Positions 36,887-47,140 are shown, numbered from the stretch's first letter. The stretch is DNA of 64,000 nt from Streptomyces shenzhenensis (GCF_021462265.1 NZ_JAJONF010000008.1:124001-188000); one strand, 5' to 3'. A program made the numbers and translations. Notes: generated by a model not told the origin, from the sequence alone.

Positions 36887-39792
36887 TGGAGATTGCCGAC
36901 TTCGACGCGCTGCGCCGGGCCATGGCGGAGAACTCCGAGCAGCCGGAGGGGCCCGCCCGCAACGCGCGCGCGGAGCAGTTGCTGGTGGCGGCCGAGAAGC
37001 TGAACATCCCGCTCGCCGTGATCGAGGCGCTCGGGCACCAGCTGAAGGTCTACAACTACAGCTCCGAGAAGGACAAGATGTTCGTCCCCTTCGCGCGGCT
37101 GCTGCGGATGTGGGACGAGCGGCCCGGGGACTTCGACGAGTACGAGACGCATTCGCTGCACTGGGTCTTCAAGTGGATGACGGCCGGCATGCTCGACCAG
37201 CCGCACGTCCCGCTCGCCTCGATCGAGAAGTGGCTGGGCGAGATGGAGCACCGCTACCGGCTGGCCGGGCACTCCGAGCGGGCGGTGCGCAGCGCCGAGT
37301 TCAGTGTCGCCGGGCACATCGGTGACCTCCCGCGCGCGGAGCGGGCGTACGCGGCGTGGCTGGCGGCGGACCGGGACCGGATGGCCGACTGTCCCGCGTG
37401 CGAGCTGCACGGGCAGGGCGGCTGGCAGCTGAGGAACGGCCGGGACGCGGAGGCTCTCGAGGTGTGGGGGCCGGTGCTGGAGGGCGAGTACAGCTGCGCC
37501 CACGAGCCGCACACGGTGCTGGCCTCCTCCCTGGCCCCGCTGCTGCGGCTCGGCCGTCTCGACGAGGCCCGCGCGCACCACCTGCGTGGTTTCCGGCTCG
37601 TCCGCCCCATGGAGAGCATGCGGGGCGCCTACGCGGACCACGTCGAGTTCTGCGCGCTGACCGGCAACGAGGCGCGCGGTCTGGAGCTGCTGGCGGAACG
37701 TCCCGCCTACTTCACGGACACCGGGCAGCCGCGCAGCCGGATGGAGTTCCTGACGGTGGTGACGCTGCTGATGGACCGGCTGACCGAGCTGGGGCTCGGC
37801 GGCCAGCGGGTGCCGGGGCCGGCCGGGCGGGCGTGGACCGCCGGGGAACTCGCCGGGCACGCGCGCGCCGGGGCCCTGGAGCTGGCCGCGCGGTTCGACG
37901 CCCGCAACGGCACCTCCTACGTCGGCGACCAGGTACGCGAGCGGATGGCGCAGCGGCCGCTGGCGGACCGGCTGCCGCTGGGTGTGCGCGCGGTACGGAC
38001 GGCGCCCGCCGGACCGCCCGCGCCGCCCGTCCCGGCGCCCGCGCCGGAGCCGGCGGAGCAGCCGTCGCTGCCCGCGCTCCTGGCCGAGGCGCGCCGGCTC
38101 TCGGACGCCCTCCGGCCGCACGCCCTGGAGGCCTGGGAAGCGGTCGCGCGGGCCGCCGAGGAGACCGAGGTGGACACGTACGTCCGTGCGGAGATCGCCG
38201 ACCACATGGCGATGGGGCGCGGTCCCGCGGGTGTGGAGCTGTTCGAGCGGGCGGCGGAGCTGTACGCGGAGGCGGGCGACGAGGGCGAGGCGATCGCGGC
38301 ACGCGCGCGTGCCGCGTACGTACGCGCGCTGTCCGGGGACCTGGACGAGGCGCTGGCCCGGATCGACGATCCGTACGACCGGATTCTCGCCCTGTACGCC
38401 GACGACGCGACGGGCGTCCGGCAGACGGCGTCCGTGCTCATGAGCCGGGCGCGGATCCTGATGCGTCAGGTGCACGAGCGGTCCTTGGGCGCCGGGGCGG
38501 CCGAGCAGGCCGTACGGGAGCTCCTGGCGCTGGTCGGCGGGCGCGGCGGGTCCGACGTACGGCTGGTGTCCCGGGCGGCCGAGGGGCGGGCGATGCTCGC
38601 GGAACTGGCCGAGCACGCCGGGGACGGGGAGCGGGCGGGGCAGCTGTTCCGGCAGGCGTCGGCGCAGTTCGTCGGCGCGGAGCTGCCGTGGTTCGCGGTC
38701 GAGTACGAGGTGCGGGTGGCCGCGCTCGCCCATGAGCAGGGCGATCTGGCCGAGGCGGAACGGGCGCTGCGCGCGGCGCTGGAGCACGGCGGGCCGTACG
38801 TGGAGCCGGTGGGGCGGGCCCAGCTGCATCTCCAGCTCGCCGAGGTCGTCGGCGGGCGGGGCGCGGCCGAGGAGGCCGCCGAGCACGCCCTTCAGGCCGC
38901 GCACTGGGCCGACGAGGCCGGGGAGAGCGGCACGCTGGGCGCGTGGGCCCGGCACCAGCTGGGCGGCTTCCTGCTGCGGCAGGGGCGGTTCGCGGAGGCC
39001 GCCGAGGTGCTGGAGTCGGCGCTGCCCGACCTGAGCGCCGAGAGGCACGGTGACGGCGCGGTCGTGCAGACCCAGTGGTGGCTCGGGGACTGTCTGAGCG
39101 AGCTGGGCGAGCACCACGCGGCGGCCGAACGGCGGCTGCAGGCGGCCGAGATCGCCCGGCACTGGCCCGAGCAGCACGACCACGCCACCCTTGCGCACCT
39201 GGCCGGCGAGTCGCTGGGCAACGCGGGACTGCCCGCCGAGGCGGACCAGGCGTACACGCGGGCGGGCGAGTTGTGGCGGGCGATGGGCAATGTGCACTTC
39301 CTGGTGCGTGCGCTGCGGGCCCGCGCGTGGCTGGCGCTGCGGACCGAGGCGGGGCCGAAGGGCGCGCGGGCGCTGATGGCGGAGGCGGTCGAGGAGTGCG
39401 AGGCGGCGCTGGCGGCCGCGGACGATCCGGCCGCGGCGGAGCGGCTCGCCGGTGAACTCGGGCAGACGCACCGGCAGTTCGGCGACCTGCTGGCGCGTTC
39501 CGTGCCGGAGGACGCCGACGACCCGGCGATCCACGAGGCGTTCGAGGCGGCGCTCGCGGAGATGACCGCGGCGATCTCGGTGTTCGCCGGGCTGGGCGAG
39601 GACGGCCTGCACAGCCGTACCGCGGCGGAACTGGCGGCCGGCTGGCTGGAGGCCGACCTGAGCCGTCCGGCCGCGGCGACGGCACGCGCGCGTGCGGTGC
39701 TGGACGCCTACGAGGGCGCCGACCCGGCCGACGAGACGGTCCGGTCCCGGCGGGCGGAGGCCCGGCAGCTGCTGGAGCCCACGGAGGAGTGA
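36886..39792 (+). CDS. Large TPR-repeat protein coupled to HSP90-like ATPase
   Basis: A 968-residue soluble, helix-rich protein made of degenerate tetratricopeptide-like repeats (RAERAYAAWLAADRDRM, AELYAEAGDEGEAIAARARA, LAEAERALRAALEHG, AAERRLQAAEIARHWPE). A Pro/Ala linker (about 368-385) divides it into two arrays. A GGGGAGGG ribosome site lies within the end of the HSP90-like gene, whose stop codon it overlaps by one base. TPR co-chaperones bind HSP90 in eukaryotes; a matching role here is inference from the coupling. No catalytic motif was seen. Confidence 0.85.
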   Translation: MEIADFDALRRAMAENSEQPEGPARNARAEQLLVAAEKLNIPLAVIEALGHQLKVYNYSSEKDKMFVPFARLLRMWDERPGDFDEYETHSLHWVFKWMTAGMLDQPHVPLASIEKWLGEMEHRYRLAGHSERAVRSAEFSVAGHIGDLPRAERAYAAWLAADRDRMADCPACELHGQGGWQLRNGRDAEALEVWGPVLEGEYSCAHEPHTVLASSLAPLLRLGRLDEARAHHLRGFRLVRPMESMRGAYADHVEFCALTGNEARGLELLAERPAYFTDTGQPRSRMEFLTVVTLLMDRLTELGLGGQRVPGPAGRAWTAGELAGHARAGALELAARFDARNGTSYVGDQVRERMAQRPLADRLPLGVRAVRTAPAGPPAPPVPAPAPEPAEQPSLPALLAEARRLSDALRPHALEAWEAVARAAEETEVDTYVRAEIADHMAMGRGPAGVELFERAAELYAEAGDEGEAIAARARAAYVRALSGDLDEALARIDDPYDRILALYADDATGVRQTASVLMSRARILMRQVHERSLGAGAAEQAVRELLALVGGRGGSDVRLVSRAAEGRAMLAELAEHAGDGERAGQLFRQASAQFVGAELPWFAVEYEVRVAALAHEQGDLAEAERALRAALEHGGPYVEPVGRAQLHLQLAEVVGGRGAAEEAAEHALQAAHWADEAGESGTLGAWARHQLGGFLLRQGRFAEAAEVLESALPDLSAERHGDGAVVQTQWWLGDCLSELGEHHAAAERRLQAAEIARHWPEQHDHATLAHLAGESLGNAGLPAEADQAYTRAGELWRAMGNVHFLVRALRARAWLALRTEAGPKGARALMAEAVEECEAALAAADDPAAAERLAGELGQTHRQFGDLLARSVPEDADDPAIHEAFEAALAEMTAAISVFAGLGEDGLHSRTAAELAAGWLEADLSRPAAATARARAVLDAYEGADPADETVRSRRAEARQLLEPTEE

Positions 39793-39823
39793 GAGAGGGG
39801 GCGAAGAGGCCTGGAAAGGGGGC

Positions 39824-41497
39824 TCACTCGACGCCGATGAGGAGCGGGGCCCCCTGCCGGCCGCCCCGGTAGACCACCGTGTCGACGGCGAGGTACGCCT
39901 CGCGCACCCGGGCCTCCAGCCGGTCGGCGACGCCCTCGGGCGCCTCGTCGCCGAGGACGAGGGTGACCAGCTCGCCGCCGGCCTGGAGCATGCGGTCCAG
40001 GACGGTCTCGGCGGTGGCCGTCACGTCCGAGCCGATCACCGCCACGTCGCCGTCTATCAGGCCCAGCACGTCCCCGGCCTGGCAGATGCCGGCCATGGTC
40101 CAGGACTGCCGCTCCGCGACCACGACCTCGGCGTAGCGGGTGGCGCCGGCCGCCGAGGTCATCTGGACGACGTCCTCGTCGAAGCGGCGGTCCGGCTGGT
40201 GCACCGCGAGCGCTGAGATGCCCTGGACGGCGGAGCGGGTCGGGATGAGGGCGACCCGGATGCCCTCCGCGCGGACCTGCTCGGCCGCCGCGGCCGCCGT
40301 GTGCCGCAGGTCGGCGTCGTTGGGCAGCAGCACCACCTCGCGCGCGTGGGCCCGTCGTACGGCGTCCACCAGCTCCCCGCTGGCGGGCGGCTCTCCGGGG
40401 CGGGCGAGCACGGCGGTCGCGCCGGCCTCGGTGTACAGCCCGGCCAGCCCCTCCCCCGGCACCACGGCCACCACGGCCCGCTGCACCCGCTCGCGCGCCG
40501 GCCGCTGCCCGCCGGTGTGCACGTCCCCGGCGCCGAAGTGCGTGATCCGGATCCGGTACGGCCGCCCGGCCTCCACCCCGGCCTCCACGGCGGCGCCGGC
40601 GTCGTCGACGTGCACATGGACGTTCCACAGGCCGTCGCCGCCCACCACCACCAGGGAGTCGCCGAGGGCGTCGAGCCGGGCGCGCAGCCGGTCCACGGCG
40701 GCGTCCTCGGCCTCCAGGAGGTAGACGACCTCGAAGGCGGGCCCCCCGGCGGGCCCGGCGCAGCCCTCGGCCAGGGCGTCGGAAACGGCGTCCACGCGCG
40801 CGTGCACACCCGGGCCCGCCACGAACGCGTGCGGGTCAGCCGTCGGCGCCTCCCCCGTGAACGCCTCCACCAGCGCCCCGAACACCGCGACCAGGCCCCG
40901 TCCGCCGGCGTCCACCACCCCGGCCCGCTCCAGCACCGCCAGTTGTCCCGGGGTCGCCGCGAGTGCCTCGCACGCGCCCTGGTAGGCGGCCCGGGCGACC
41001 GCCCCGCAGTCTCCGTCGGCCGCGGCGGCGGCGTCCGCCGCGGCCGCCGCGACCGACAGCACGGTGCCCTCCACGGGGTGGGCGACGGCCTGGCGGGCGG
41101 CGTCGGCCGCGTGCCGCAGGGCCAGCCGCAGCCCGTCGGCGTCGATGTGAGTCGCCTCACCCTCGGTGAGGACCTGGGCCATACCGCGCAGCAGCTGCGC
41201 CAGGATCGTGCCGGAGTTGCCGCGCGCGCCTATGAGGGCACCGTGCGCCATCGCGCGGACGGTGTCGGCCAGGGTCGGCACCTCCTCGCCCAGCTCGTAG
41301 CCGGCGAAGACGGCCTCCACGGCCCCCGCGGCCGATTCCACCGTCATGTACAGGTTCGTACCGGTGTCACCGTCGGCCACCGGGTAGACATTGATCGCGT
41401 CGATCTCCTCGCGTGACCGCCCGAGCGCCCCGAGCGACAGTCCGCACCAGGTGCGTACCGCGAGAGCATCGAAGAATGTCTGCGGCACCTGCGCCAC
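39824..41497 (-). CDS. FakA/DhaL-type kinase-domain protein
   Basis: A 557-residue two-domain protein. The N-terminal DhaL domain has the ADP/metal loop NVYPVADGDTGTNLYMT and GALIGARGNSGTILAQ; the C-terminal DegV-like/DAK1-2 domain follows. This is the architecture of FakA, which phosphorylates fatty acids held by FakB proteins; older annotations call it dihydroxyacetone kinase-like. No fakB is nearby. A strong AAGGAGG precedes the GTG. It is divergent from rpmB and upstream of recG in the usual core order, apart from the inserted HSP90/TPR pair. Confidence 0.87.
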   Translation of the reverse strand: MAQVPQTFFDALAVRTWCGLSLGALGRSREEIDAINVYPVADGDTGTNLYMTVESAAGAVEAVFAGYELGEEVPTLADTVRAMAHGALIGARGNSGTILAQLLRGMAQVLTEGEATHIDADGLRLALRHAADAARQAVAHPVEGTVLSVAAAAADAAAAADGDCGAVARAAYQGACEALAATPGQLAVLERAGVVDAGGRGLVAVFGALVEAFTGEAPTADPHAFVAGPGVHARVDAVSDALAEGCAGPAGGPAFEVVYLLEAEDAAVDRLRARLDALGDSLVVVGGDGLWNVHVHVDDAGAAVEAGVEAGRPYRIRITHFGAGDVHTGGQRPARERVQRAVVAVVPGEGLAGLYTEAGATAVLARPGEPPASGELVDAVRRAHAREVVLLPNDADLRHTAAAAAEQVRAEGIRVALIPTRSAVQGISALAVHQPDRRFDEDVVQMTSAAGATRYAEVVVAERQSWTMAGICQAGDVLGLIDGDVAVIGSDVTATAETVLDRMLQAGGELVTLVLGDEAPEGVADRLEARVREAYLAVDTVVYRGGRQGAPLLIGVE

Positions 41498-41756
41498 CTG
41501 CGCCTCCTTGAGCTGGCTGGACGTGGACGCAGCGTAGACCCCGCAAGGGTGTGCGCCGGAAGAGGGCCGGGGGCGGGCCCCTGAGCTGCCATGCTAGTTT
41601 CGTCTAACGGACGCAGCCGTTGTATGCTGCTCCGGTTGCCCGATCTGATCGGGCCATTCCCCTGGCAACGCCACTCAGGATCTTCGATCTCAAGGATCTC
41701 GATCCCGGCACGCCGGGATCCAACCGTAAGTGCATCTGAAGTCTTTGGAGTGACCC

Positions 41757-41942
41757 GTGGCTGCCAACTGCGACGTCTGCGGCAAGGGGCCGGGCTTCGG
41801 CAACAACATCTCGCACTCGCACCGCCGTACGCCCCGTCGCTGGAACCCGAACATCCAGCGTGTGCGTACCGTGGTCGGCGGGACGCCGAAGCGCGTGAAC
41901 GCCTGCACCTCGTGCATCAAGGCCGGCAAGGTCTCGCGCTGA
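41757..41942 (+). CDS. rpmB: 50S ribosomal protein L28
   Basis: A 61-residue large-subunit protein beginning (GTG) [20 protein letters not shown] and ending [12 protein letters not shown]. The two CxxC pairs mark the zinc-binding form. GGAG lies upstream of the start. It is monocistronic with a textbook terminator 45 bases after its stop. Confidence 0.97.
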   Translation: MAANCDVCGKGPGFGNNISHSHRRTPRRWNPNIQRVRTVVGGTPKRVNACTSCIKAGKVSR

Positions 41943-41987
41943 CGCACTGTCGCTGAGCGCGCGGCCACCGCTGGTTCGCTGCATTGA

Positions 41988-42018
41988 GCCGGTCCACCTC
42001 AGGGTGGGCCGGCTTTTT
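41988..42018 (+). terminator. Rho-independent terminator of rpmB
   Basis: GCCGGTCCACC pairs with GGTGGGCCGGC (one G-U) over a four-base loop, followed by TTTTT. It is the clearest intrinsic terminator in the window and lies between rpmB and convergent thiD. Confidence 0.92.
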
Positions 42019-42061
42019 GCCGTACCCACCGGCGACGCACCCCCGGAAGCGGCCACGGACG

Positions 42062-42877
42062 TCAGGCCGCGGGAGTACCCGGCCCTGTCCCGGGCCTGAG
42101 CGCCCAGCCGTGGTCCACGGGCCCGATCCCGGAGCCGAGCGCGAACCCGGCCGCGATCGCCCCGGTGACGTACTCCTTGGCGGCCGTCACCGCCTCCGGC
42201 ACCGGCCGTCCCTTGGCGAGCTGCGCCGCGATCGCGGACGCGAGGGTGCAGCCCGTGCCGTGGGTGTGCCGGTTGTCGTGGCGCGGGGCGCGCAGCAGGA
42301 GTTCGTCGGTGCCGTCCGTGAGCAGGTCGACGGCTTCGCCGGGCAGATGACCGCCCTTGATGAGCGCCCACTTCGGCCCGTACGACAGCACGGCCGCCGC
42401 GGCCCGGCGCAGATCCGCCTCCGACTCGACGTGCACGCCGGTGAGTTGGGCCACCTCGTCGAGGTTCGGGGTGGCCACGGTGGCCAGCGGGAGGAGCCTG
42501 GTGCGGACCGAGTCCAGGGCGGAGGCGGCGAGGAGCGGATCGCCGTGCTTGGAGACACCGACCGGGTCGACGACCACGGGTGCGTCGGTTCCCGCGAGCA
42601 ACTCCGCGACCGTCTCCACGAGTTCGGCCGAGGCGAGCATGCCGGTCTTCACCGCGTCGACGCCGATGTCGTCCACGACGCTCCGGTACTGGGCGCGCAC
42701 GGCCGCCACCGGCAGCTCCCAGGCACCCTGCACGCCCAGGGAGTTCTGCGCGGTCACCGCCGTGAGCACGCTCATGCCGTGCACGCCGAGCGCGAGCATC
42801 GTCTTCAGGTCGGCCTGGATCCCGGCCCCGCCGCCGGAGTCGGAGCCCGCGACCGTCAGCACGCGCGGCGGGCTCAC
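42062..42877 (-). CDS. thiD: Hydroxymethylpyrimidine (phosphate) kinase
   Basis: Phosphorylates HMP and HMP-P in thiamine synthesis and salvage. The 271-residue ribokinase-fold protein has the N-terminal [33 protein letters not shown] and the anion-hole motif [12 protein letters not shown]. Its GTG overlaps the thiL stop (GTGA), so the two thiamine genes are translationally coupled. I see no TPP riboswitch upstream of thiL. Confidence 0.95.
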   Translation of the reverse strand: MSPPRVLTVAGSDSGGGAGIQADLKTMLALGVHGMSVLTAVTAQNSLGVQGAWELPVAAVRAQYRSVVDDIGVDAVKTGMLASAELVETVAELLAGTDAPVVVDPVGVSKHGDPLLAASALDSVRTRLLPLATVATPNLDEVAQLTGVHVESEADLRRAAAAVLSYGPKWALIKGGHLPGEAVDLLTDGTDELLLRAPRHDNRHTHGTGCTLASAIAAQLAKGRPVPEAVTAAKEYVTGAIAAGFALGSGIGPVDHGWALRPGTGPGTPAA

Positions 42878-43839
42878 GTCTCGATGTCCCCGAAGTGGTC
42901 CCAGCCGCCCTTGCTGGTCCAGGACGCCCCGTCGACCGTCACCTGGGGCAGCGCGGAGGGGTTCAGGACCTCGCCGATGACCTTCCAGCGGGCGGGCAGC
43001 TTCACGTCCGGCGGGAAGGCGGCCACGATGGCGTGGTCCTCGCCGCCGGTCAGCACCCACTGGAGGGGGTCGACGCCGACGGCCTGGCCGATGTCGTTCA
43101 TCTGGGTCGGGATGTCGATCGCGCCGGAGCGGATGTCGATGCGGACCTTGCTGGCCTCGGCGATGTGCCCGAGGTCGGCGATCAGCCCGTCGCTCACGTC
43201 GCACATCGCGGTCGCGCCGAGGGCGGCGGCGGCCGGGCCCGCGTGGTACGGCGGCTCGGGGCGGCGGTGCGCCTCCACGAACGCCCGTGGCGAGCGGAAG
43301 CCGCGGGAGAGCACCGCGTAACCGGCCGCGGACCAGCCCAGCCAGCCCGTGACGGCGATCAGGTCGCCGGGCTGGGCGCCGGCCCGGGTGACCGGCTCCT
43401 GGTTGCGCAGATCGCCGAGCGCGGTGATCGACACCATGATCGTGTCGCCGCGGACCACGTCGCCGCCCACCACCGAGGCGCCGGCCACCTGGCACTCGTC
43501 CCGGATGCCGTCCATCAGCTCGCTGGCCCAGGTCACCGGCAGTTCGGCGGGTACCACCAGGCCGAGCAGCAGGGCGGTCGGCACGGCGCCCATGGCGGCG
43601 ATGTCCGCGAGGTTCTGCGCGGCCGCCTTGCGGCCCACGTCGTAGGCCGTGGACCAGTCGCGGCGGAAGTGCCGGCCCTCCAGCAGGATGTCGGTGCTCG
43701 CCACCACCCGGCGGTCGGGCGCGGCGACCACCGCGGCGTCGTCGCCGGGGCCGACCCGGACCGCCGGAGTGGTGGTGAGACGGGAGGTGAGCTCCCTGAT
43801 GAGCCCGAACTCCCCGAGCTCACCAACAGTGCCCTTCAT
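42874..43839 (-). CDS. thiL: Thiamine-monophosphate kinase
   Basis: Last step of thiamine diphosphate synthesis: phosphorylates thiamine monophosphate. The 321-residue PurM-fold protein begins [14 protein letters not shown], with metal-binding [10 protein letters not shown], the [15 protein letters not shown] segment, [12 protein letters not shown] and [11 protein letters not shown]. The ATG at 43839 has GGGGCG/AAGGG upstream. It is divergent from the Lrp-domain gene and coupled to thiD. Confidence 0.95.
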   Translation of the reverse strand: MKGTVGELGEFGLIRELTSRLTTTPAVRVGPGDDAAVVAAPDRRVVASTDILLEGRHFRRDWSTAYDVGRKAAAQNLADIAAMGAVPTALLLGLVVPAELPVTWASELMDGIRDECQVAGASVVGGDVVRGDTIMVSITALGDLRNQEPVTRAGAQPGDLIAVTGWLGWSAAGYAVLSRGFRSPRAFVEAHRRPEPPYHAGPAAAALGATAMCDVSDGLIADLGHIAEASKVRIDIRSGAIDIPTQMNDIGQAVGVDPLQWVLTGGEDHAIVAAFPPDVKLPARWKVIGEVLNPSALPQVTVDGASWTSKGGWDHFGDIET

Positions 43840-44045
43840 TGCCCTTACGCCCCTTCTCTGCCTTGCCGTGCCCGCTCGCGCGTCACCGTCGTCCTGGATA
43901 CGGTCGGGGTGACCGTCAACATCTGCCGTGCCTGCACCCCGGCGCGCGAGCCCCTGTCCGCGCAGGTCTCCCCGCGGTGAGCGACGACGCGATACCGTGG
44001 CGTTCCTTTTCCCCACATGATCCTCGTGGCCGCCCTGGAGGTTCC

Positions 44046-44279
44046 GTGGTACAGGCGTACATCCTGATCCAGACGGAGGTCGGCAAGGCGTCGACCGTCG
44101 CCGAGACGATCAGCGAGATCCCCGGCGTCATGCAGGCCGAGGACGTGACAGGACCGTACGACGTCATCGTGCGCGCGCAAGCCGAAACGGTCGATGAACT
44201 GGGTCGCATGGTGGTCGCGAAGGTCCAGCAAGTGGACGGCATCACGCGCACCCTGACCTGCCCGGTCGTCCATCTGTAG
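44046..44279 (+). CDS. Stand-alone Lrp/AsnC ligand-binding domain protein
   Basis: A 77-residue protein consisting only of the RAM (regulation of amino-acid metabolism) effector domain: VVQAYILIQTEVGKASTVAE, then EDVTGPYDVIVRAQAETVDEL. The DNA-binding half of Lrp is missing, as in known stand-alone RAM proteins that can form mixed oligomers with full-length Lrp factors. GGAGGTTCC precedes the GTG. It lies 20 bases upstream of a lipoprotein gene. Confidence 0.88.
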   Translation: MVQAYILIQTEVGKASTVAETISEIPGVMQAEDVTGPYDVIVRAQAETVDELGRMVVAKVQQVDGITRTLTCPVVHL

Positions 44280-44299
44280 CCCCCGTCTACCCTTGGCCG

Positions 44300-44788
44300 G
44301 TGAACATCTTCCGTCACCGGCCATTCGGTCTGCCCGCGCTCGCCGCGCTGATGATCGCGGCAGCGGGCTGCTCATCAGCAGACGACGCCCCGTCGGCGGC
44401 GGTTCCCAGTCCGGGCGGGGCGGTAACGAAGCTGTGCCGTCGCCTCGACGGGGTGCTGCCGACGAAGGTCGACAAGCTGGGCCGGCGGGATCCGGAACCG
44501 GCCTCCGTGCTGACCGCCGGCTGGGGCGGCGACCCGGCGATCATACTGCGGTGCGGGGTCCCGCGACCCGCGAGGATGGCCGATCCGGAGGCCGACGGGG
44601 TCGAGGTGAACGGGGTGGGTTGGCTGCTGGAACAACGGGCCGACAAATCGTTCCGGTTCACCACGACGCTGCGGAAGGCGTATGTCGAGGTGACGATTCC
44701 GGCGGGGCGGACCGGGAATGGCATGGCGCCGCTGGTCAGCTTGGCGCCTGCCATCAAGAAGGCGATTCCGGAGGGGATTGCCGACTAG
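44300..44788 (+). CDS. DUF3515-type lipoprotein
   Basis: A 162-residue predicted lipoprotein. The signal peptide ends in the lipobox AAAGC with the modified cysteine at residue 24. The mature part contains CRRLDGVLPTKV and RCGVPRPARM, as in DUF3515 proteins of actinobacteria; function unknown. The GTG start has no ribosome site; TACCCT lies six bases before it and could be a leaderless -10 box. Confidence 0.8.
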   Translation: MNIFRHRPFGLPALAALMIAAAGCSSADDAPSAAVPSPGGAVTKLCRRLDGVLPTKVDKLGRRDPEPASVLTAGWGGDPAIILRCGVPRPARMADPEADGVEVNGVGWLLEQRADKSFRFTTTLRKAYVEVTIPAGRTGNGMAPLVSLAPAIKKAIPEGIAD

Positions 44789-44829
44789 TCGCCGCGCGGG
44801 GATCGGTGGTCGGCCGGCCCACGATGCGT

Positions 44830-44900
44830 GGGGCTGACCGCGCCCACGCGGCCGAGCCGCATATCGAATACAGCCCCGCGCCCCTAGGGGGCGCTTCAGC
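44830..44900. repeat. Dispersed Streptomyces intergenic element with hairpin
   Basis: The sequence around GCCGCATATCGAATACAGCC is the reverse complement of a related element at 53351-53430: both share GGGGCGCGGGGC, CGATATGCGGCTC and a GGGCGCG core. GCGCCCC-TAG-GGGGCGC (44878-44894) makes a seven-base hairpin that could terminate the lipoprotein and ddlA transcripts, which converge here. Confidence 0.7.
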
Positions 44901-44912
44901 TCGGGGCGTTTT

Positions 44913-46070
44913 CTAGCGAAGCCCCGTCGACCGGTTGAGCGCCGCCTGGATCAGGCGGTCGATCAGTTCAGGGTAGGCGATTCCCGTGGCCTGCCACATC
45001 TGGGGGTACATCGAGATCGGGGTGAATCCGGGCATCGTGTTGATCTCGTTGATGACGAATTCGCCGGTCTCCGTGAGGAAGAAGTCGGCGCGGACCAGGC
45101 CCTCGCAGGACGCGGCCTCGAAGGCGTCCACCGCGAGCTTCTGGACCTCGGCGGTCTCCTCCGGGGTGAGGGGGGCCGGGACGATGCCGGGGGTGGAGTC
45201 GATGTACTTGGCCTCGAAGTCGTAGTACGCGTGCTCCGAGGGCGGCGGGATCTCGGCGGGGACCGAGGCGCGCGGGCCGTCCTCGAACTCCAGGACGCCG
45301 ACCTCGATCTCCCGGCCGCGCACGGCCGCCTCGATCAGGATCTTCGGGTCGTGGGACTGGGCCTCGGCGATCGCCTCGTCCAGGCCGGAGAGGCCGTCGA
45401 CCTTGGTGATGCCGATCGACGAACCCGCGCGCGCGGGCTTCACGAACAGCGGCCAGCCGTGCTCGCCGGCGAAGTCGACGATCCGCTTGCGGGCGGCGGA
45501 CTCGTTCTGCCGCCACTCACGGGGACGGATCACCAGGTACGGGCCGACGGCGAGCCCGAACGAGGCGAACACCCGCTTCATGTACTCCTTGTCCTGGCCG
45601 ACGGCCGAGGCGAGCACGCCCGAGCCGACGTACGGGACGCCGGACAGCTCCAGGAGGCCCTGCAGGGTGCCGTCCTCGCCGTACGGGCCGTGCAGCATCG
45701 GGAAGACCACGTCGACCTCGCCGAGCGCCTTGGGCACCGAGCCGGGCTCGCTGTAGACGACCTCGCGGTTGGCCGGGTCGACGGGGAGCACCACGCCGCC
45801 CTCGGCGGACTCGGCGAGGTCGGCGACCTCAGGGGTACGGCGTTCGGTGATCGCCATGCGGTCCGGGTCGTCGGCGGTGAGCACCCAGCGGCCTTCCCGG
45901 GTGATGCCGATCGGCAGGACCTCGTACTTGGTCCGGTCGATGGCGCTCAGGACGGCTCCGGCGGTGACCATGGAGATCCCGTGCTCGGAGCTGCGGCCGC
46001 CGAACACGACGGCCACGCGCGGCTTGCGAGCGGACCGCTCAGGGCTCTGGGGGAGGTTCTCGGTGCTCAT
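44913..46070 (-). CDS. ddlA: D-alanine-D-alanine ligase
   Basis: ATP-grasp ligase that makes the D-Ala-D-Ala dipeptide for peptidoglycan. The 385-residue protein shows VAVVFGGRSSEHGISMVTA, MLHGPYGEDGTLQGLLELS, FVKPARAGSSIGITKV and the metal-binding end FVINEINTMPGFTPISMYP. The tyrosine/context matches a D-Ala rather than D-lactate enzyme, as far as can be told. A -10-like TACTCT lies nine bases before the ATG and there is no ribosome site. It is downstream of gpsA by 59 bases. Confidence 0.95.
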   Translation of the reverse strand: MSTENLPQSPERSARKPRVAVVFGGRSSEHGISMVTAGAVLSAIDRTKYEVLPIGITREGRWVLTADDPDRMAITERRTPEVADLAESAEGGVVLPVDPANREVVYSEPGSVPKALGEVDVVFPMLHGPYGEDGTLQGLLELSGVPYVGSGVLASAVGQDKEYMKRVFASFGLAVGPYLVIRPREWRQNESAARKRIVDFAGEHGWPLFVKPARAGSSIGITKVDGLSGLDEAIAEAQSHDPKILIEAAVRGREIEVGVLEFEDGPRASVPAEIPPPSEHAYYDFEAKYIDSTPGIVPAPLTPEETAEVQKLAVDAFEAASCEGLVRADFFLTETGEFVINEINTMPGFTPISMYPQMWQATGIAYPELIDRLIQAALNRSTGLR

Positions 46071-46129
46071 ATCGCGATGAGAGTACCCGGTGGCAGGGGT
46101 CCGAGACAGCGTCGGCGGGCCGGGTTCGC

Positions 46130-47140
46130 TCAGCGTCGCTCGGGCTTCGCACTGCGCGACATCAGCTCCTTGAGGGCGACCACCGGGGGCTTTCCCTCGT
46201 GCACGATGTCGACGACCGTCTCGGTGATCGGCATCTCCACGCCGTGCCGGCGGGCCAGATCGGCCACCGACTCGCAGGACTTGACGCCCTCGGCGGTCTG
46301 CTTGGTGACCGCGATGGTCTCCTCCAGGGTCATGCCCTTGCCGAGGTTGGTGCCGAAGGTGTGGTTGCGGGAGAGCGGCGAGGAGCAGGTCGCCACCAGG
46401 TCGCCGAGCCCGGCGAGTCCCGAGAAGGTCAGCGGGTCGGCGCCGAGGGCGAGGCCGAGCCGCGCGGTCTCCGCGAGACCGCGCGTGATGAGCGAACCCT
46501 TGGCGTTGTCGCCGAGCCCCATGCCGTCGGCGATGCCCACGGCGAGGCCGATGACGTTCTTCACCGCGCCGCCCAGCTCGCACCCGATCACGTCGGTCTC
46601 GGTGTACGGGCGGAAGTACGGGGTGTGGCAGGCCGCCTGGAGCCGCTGGGCGATCGTCTCGTCGGTGCAGGCGACCACCGCGGCGGCCGGCATCCGGGCC
46701 GCGACCTCCCGGGCGAGGTTGGGTCCGGTGACCACCGCGATACGGGTCGGCTCGACCTTGGCGACGTCGGCGATGACCTCGCTCATCCGCATGGTGGTGC
46801 CGAGTTCGATGCCCTTCATCAGGGACACCAGGACGGTGTGGGGCGCGAGCAGTGGCGCCCACTCGGCGAGGTTGGCCCGCATGGTCTGGGAGGGCACCGA
46901 CAGGACGGTGAAGTCGGCGCCGGCGGCCGCCTCGGCGGGGTCGGTGGTGGCCCGCAGGTTCTCGGGGAGTTCCACGCCGGGCAGGTAGTCGGGGTTGGTA
47001 CGCCCGGAGTTGATCGCCTCCGCCACCTCCGCGCGCCGCGCCCACAGGGTGACCTCGCACCCCGCGTCGGCGAGCACCATCCCGAAGGCCGTACCCCACG
47101 AACCCGCGCTGAAGACCGCCGCCTTGGCAGGCATGCTCAC
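46130..47140 (-). CDS. gpsA: NAD(P)-dependent glycerol-3-phosphate dehydrogenase
   Basis: Makes sn-glycerol-3-phosphate for phospholipids. The 336-residue protein has the dinucleotide fold [20 protein letters not shown] and catalytic segment [21 protein letters not shown]. The GTG start overlaps the plsC stop (GTGA), coupling the G3P-forming enzyme to an acyltransferase. The first glycine of the nucleotide loop is replaced by Ser-Ala-Gly, as in other actinobacterial copies. Confidence 0.96.
   Translation of the reverse strand: MSMPAKAAVFSAGSWGTAFGMVLADAGCEVTLWARRAEVAEAINSGRTNPDYLPGVELPENLRATTDPAEAAAGADFTVLSVPSQTMRANLAEWAPLLAPHTVLVSLMKGIELGTTMRMSEVIADVAKVEPTRIAVVTGPNLAREVAARMPAAAVVACTDETIAQRLQAACHTPYFRPYTETDVIGCELGGAVKNVIGLAVGIADGMGLGDNAKGSLITRGLAETARLGLALGADPLTFSGLAGLGDLVATCSSPLSRNHTFGTNLGKGMTLEETIAVTKQTAEGVKSCESVADLARRHGVEMPITETVVDIVHEGKPPVVALKELMSRSAKPERR

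Noticed and set aside
42874..43840. Search for a TPP riboswitch before thiL-thiD
   Set aside because: No CUGAGA or ACCUGAUCUGG-type conserved elements are visible upstream of thiL.
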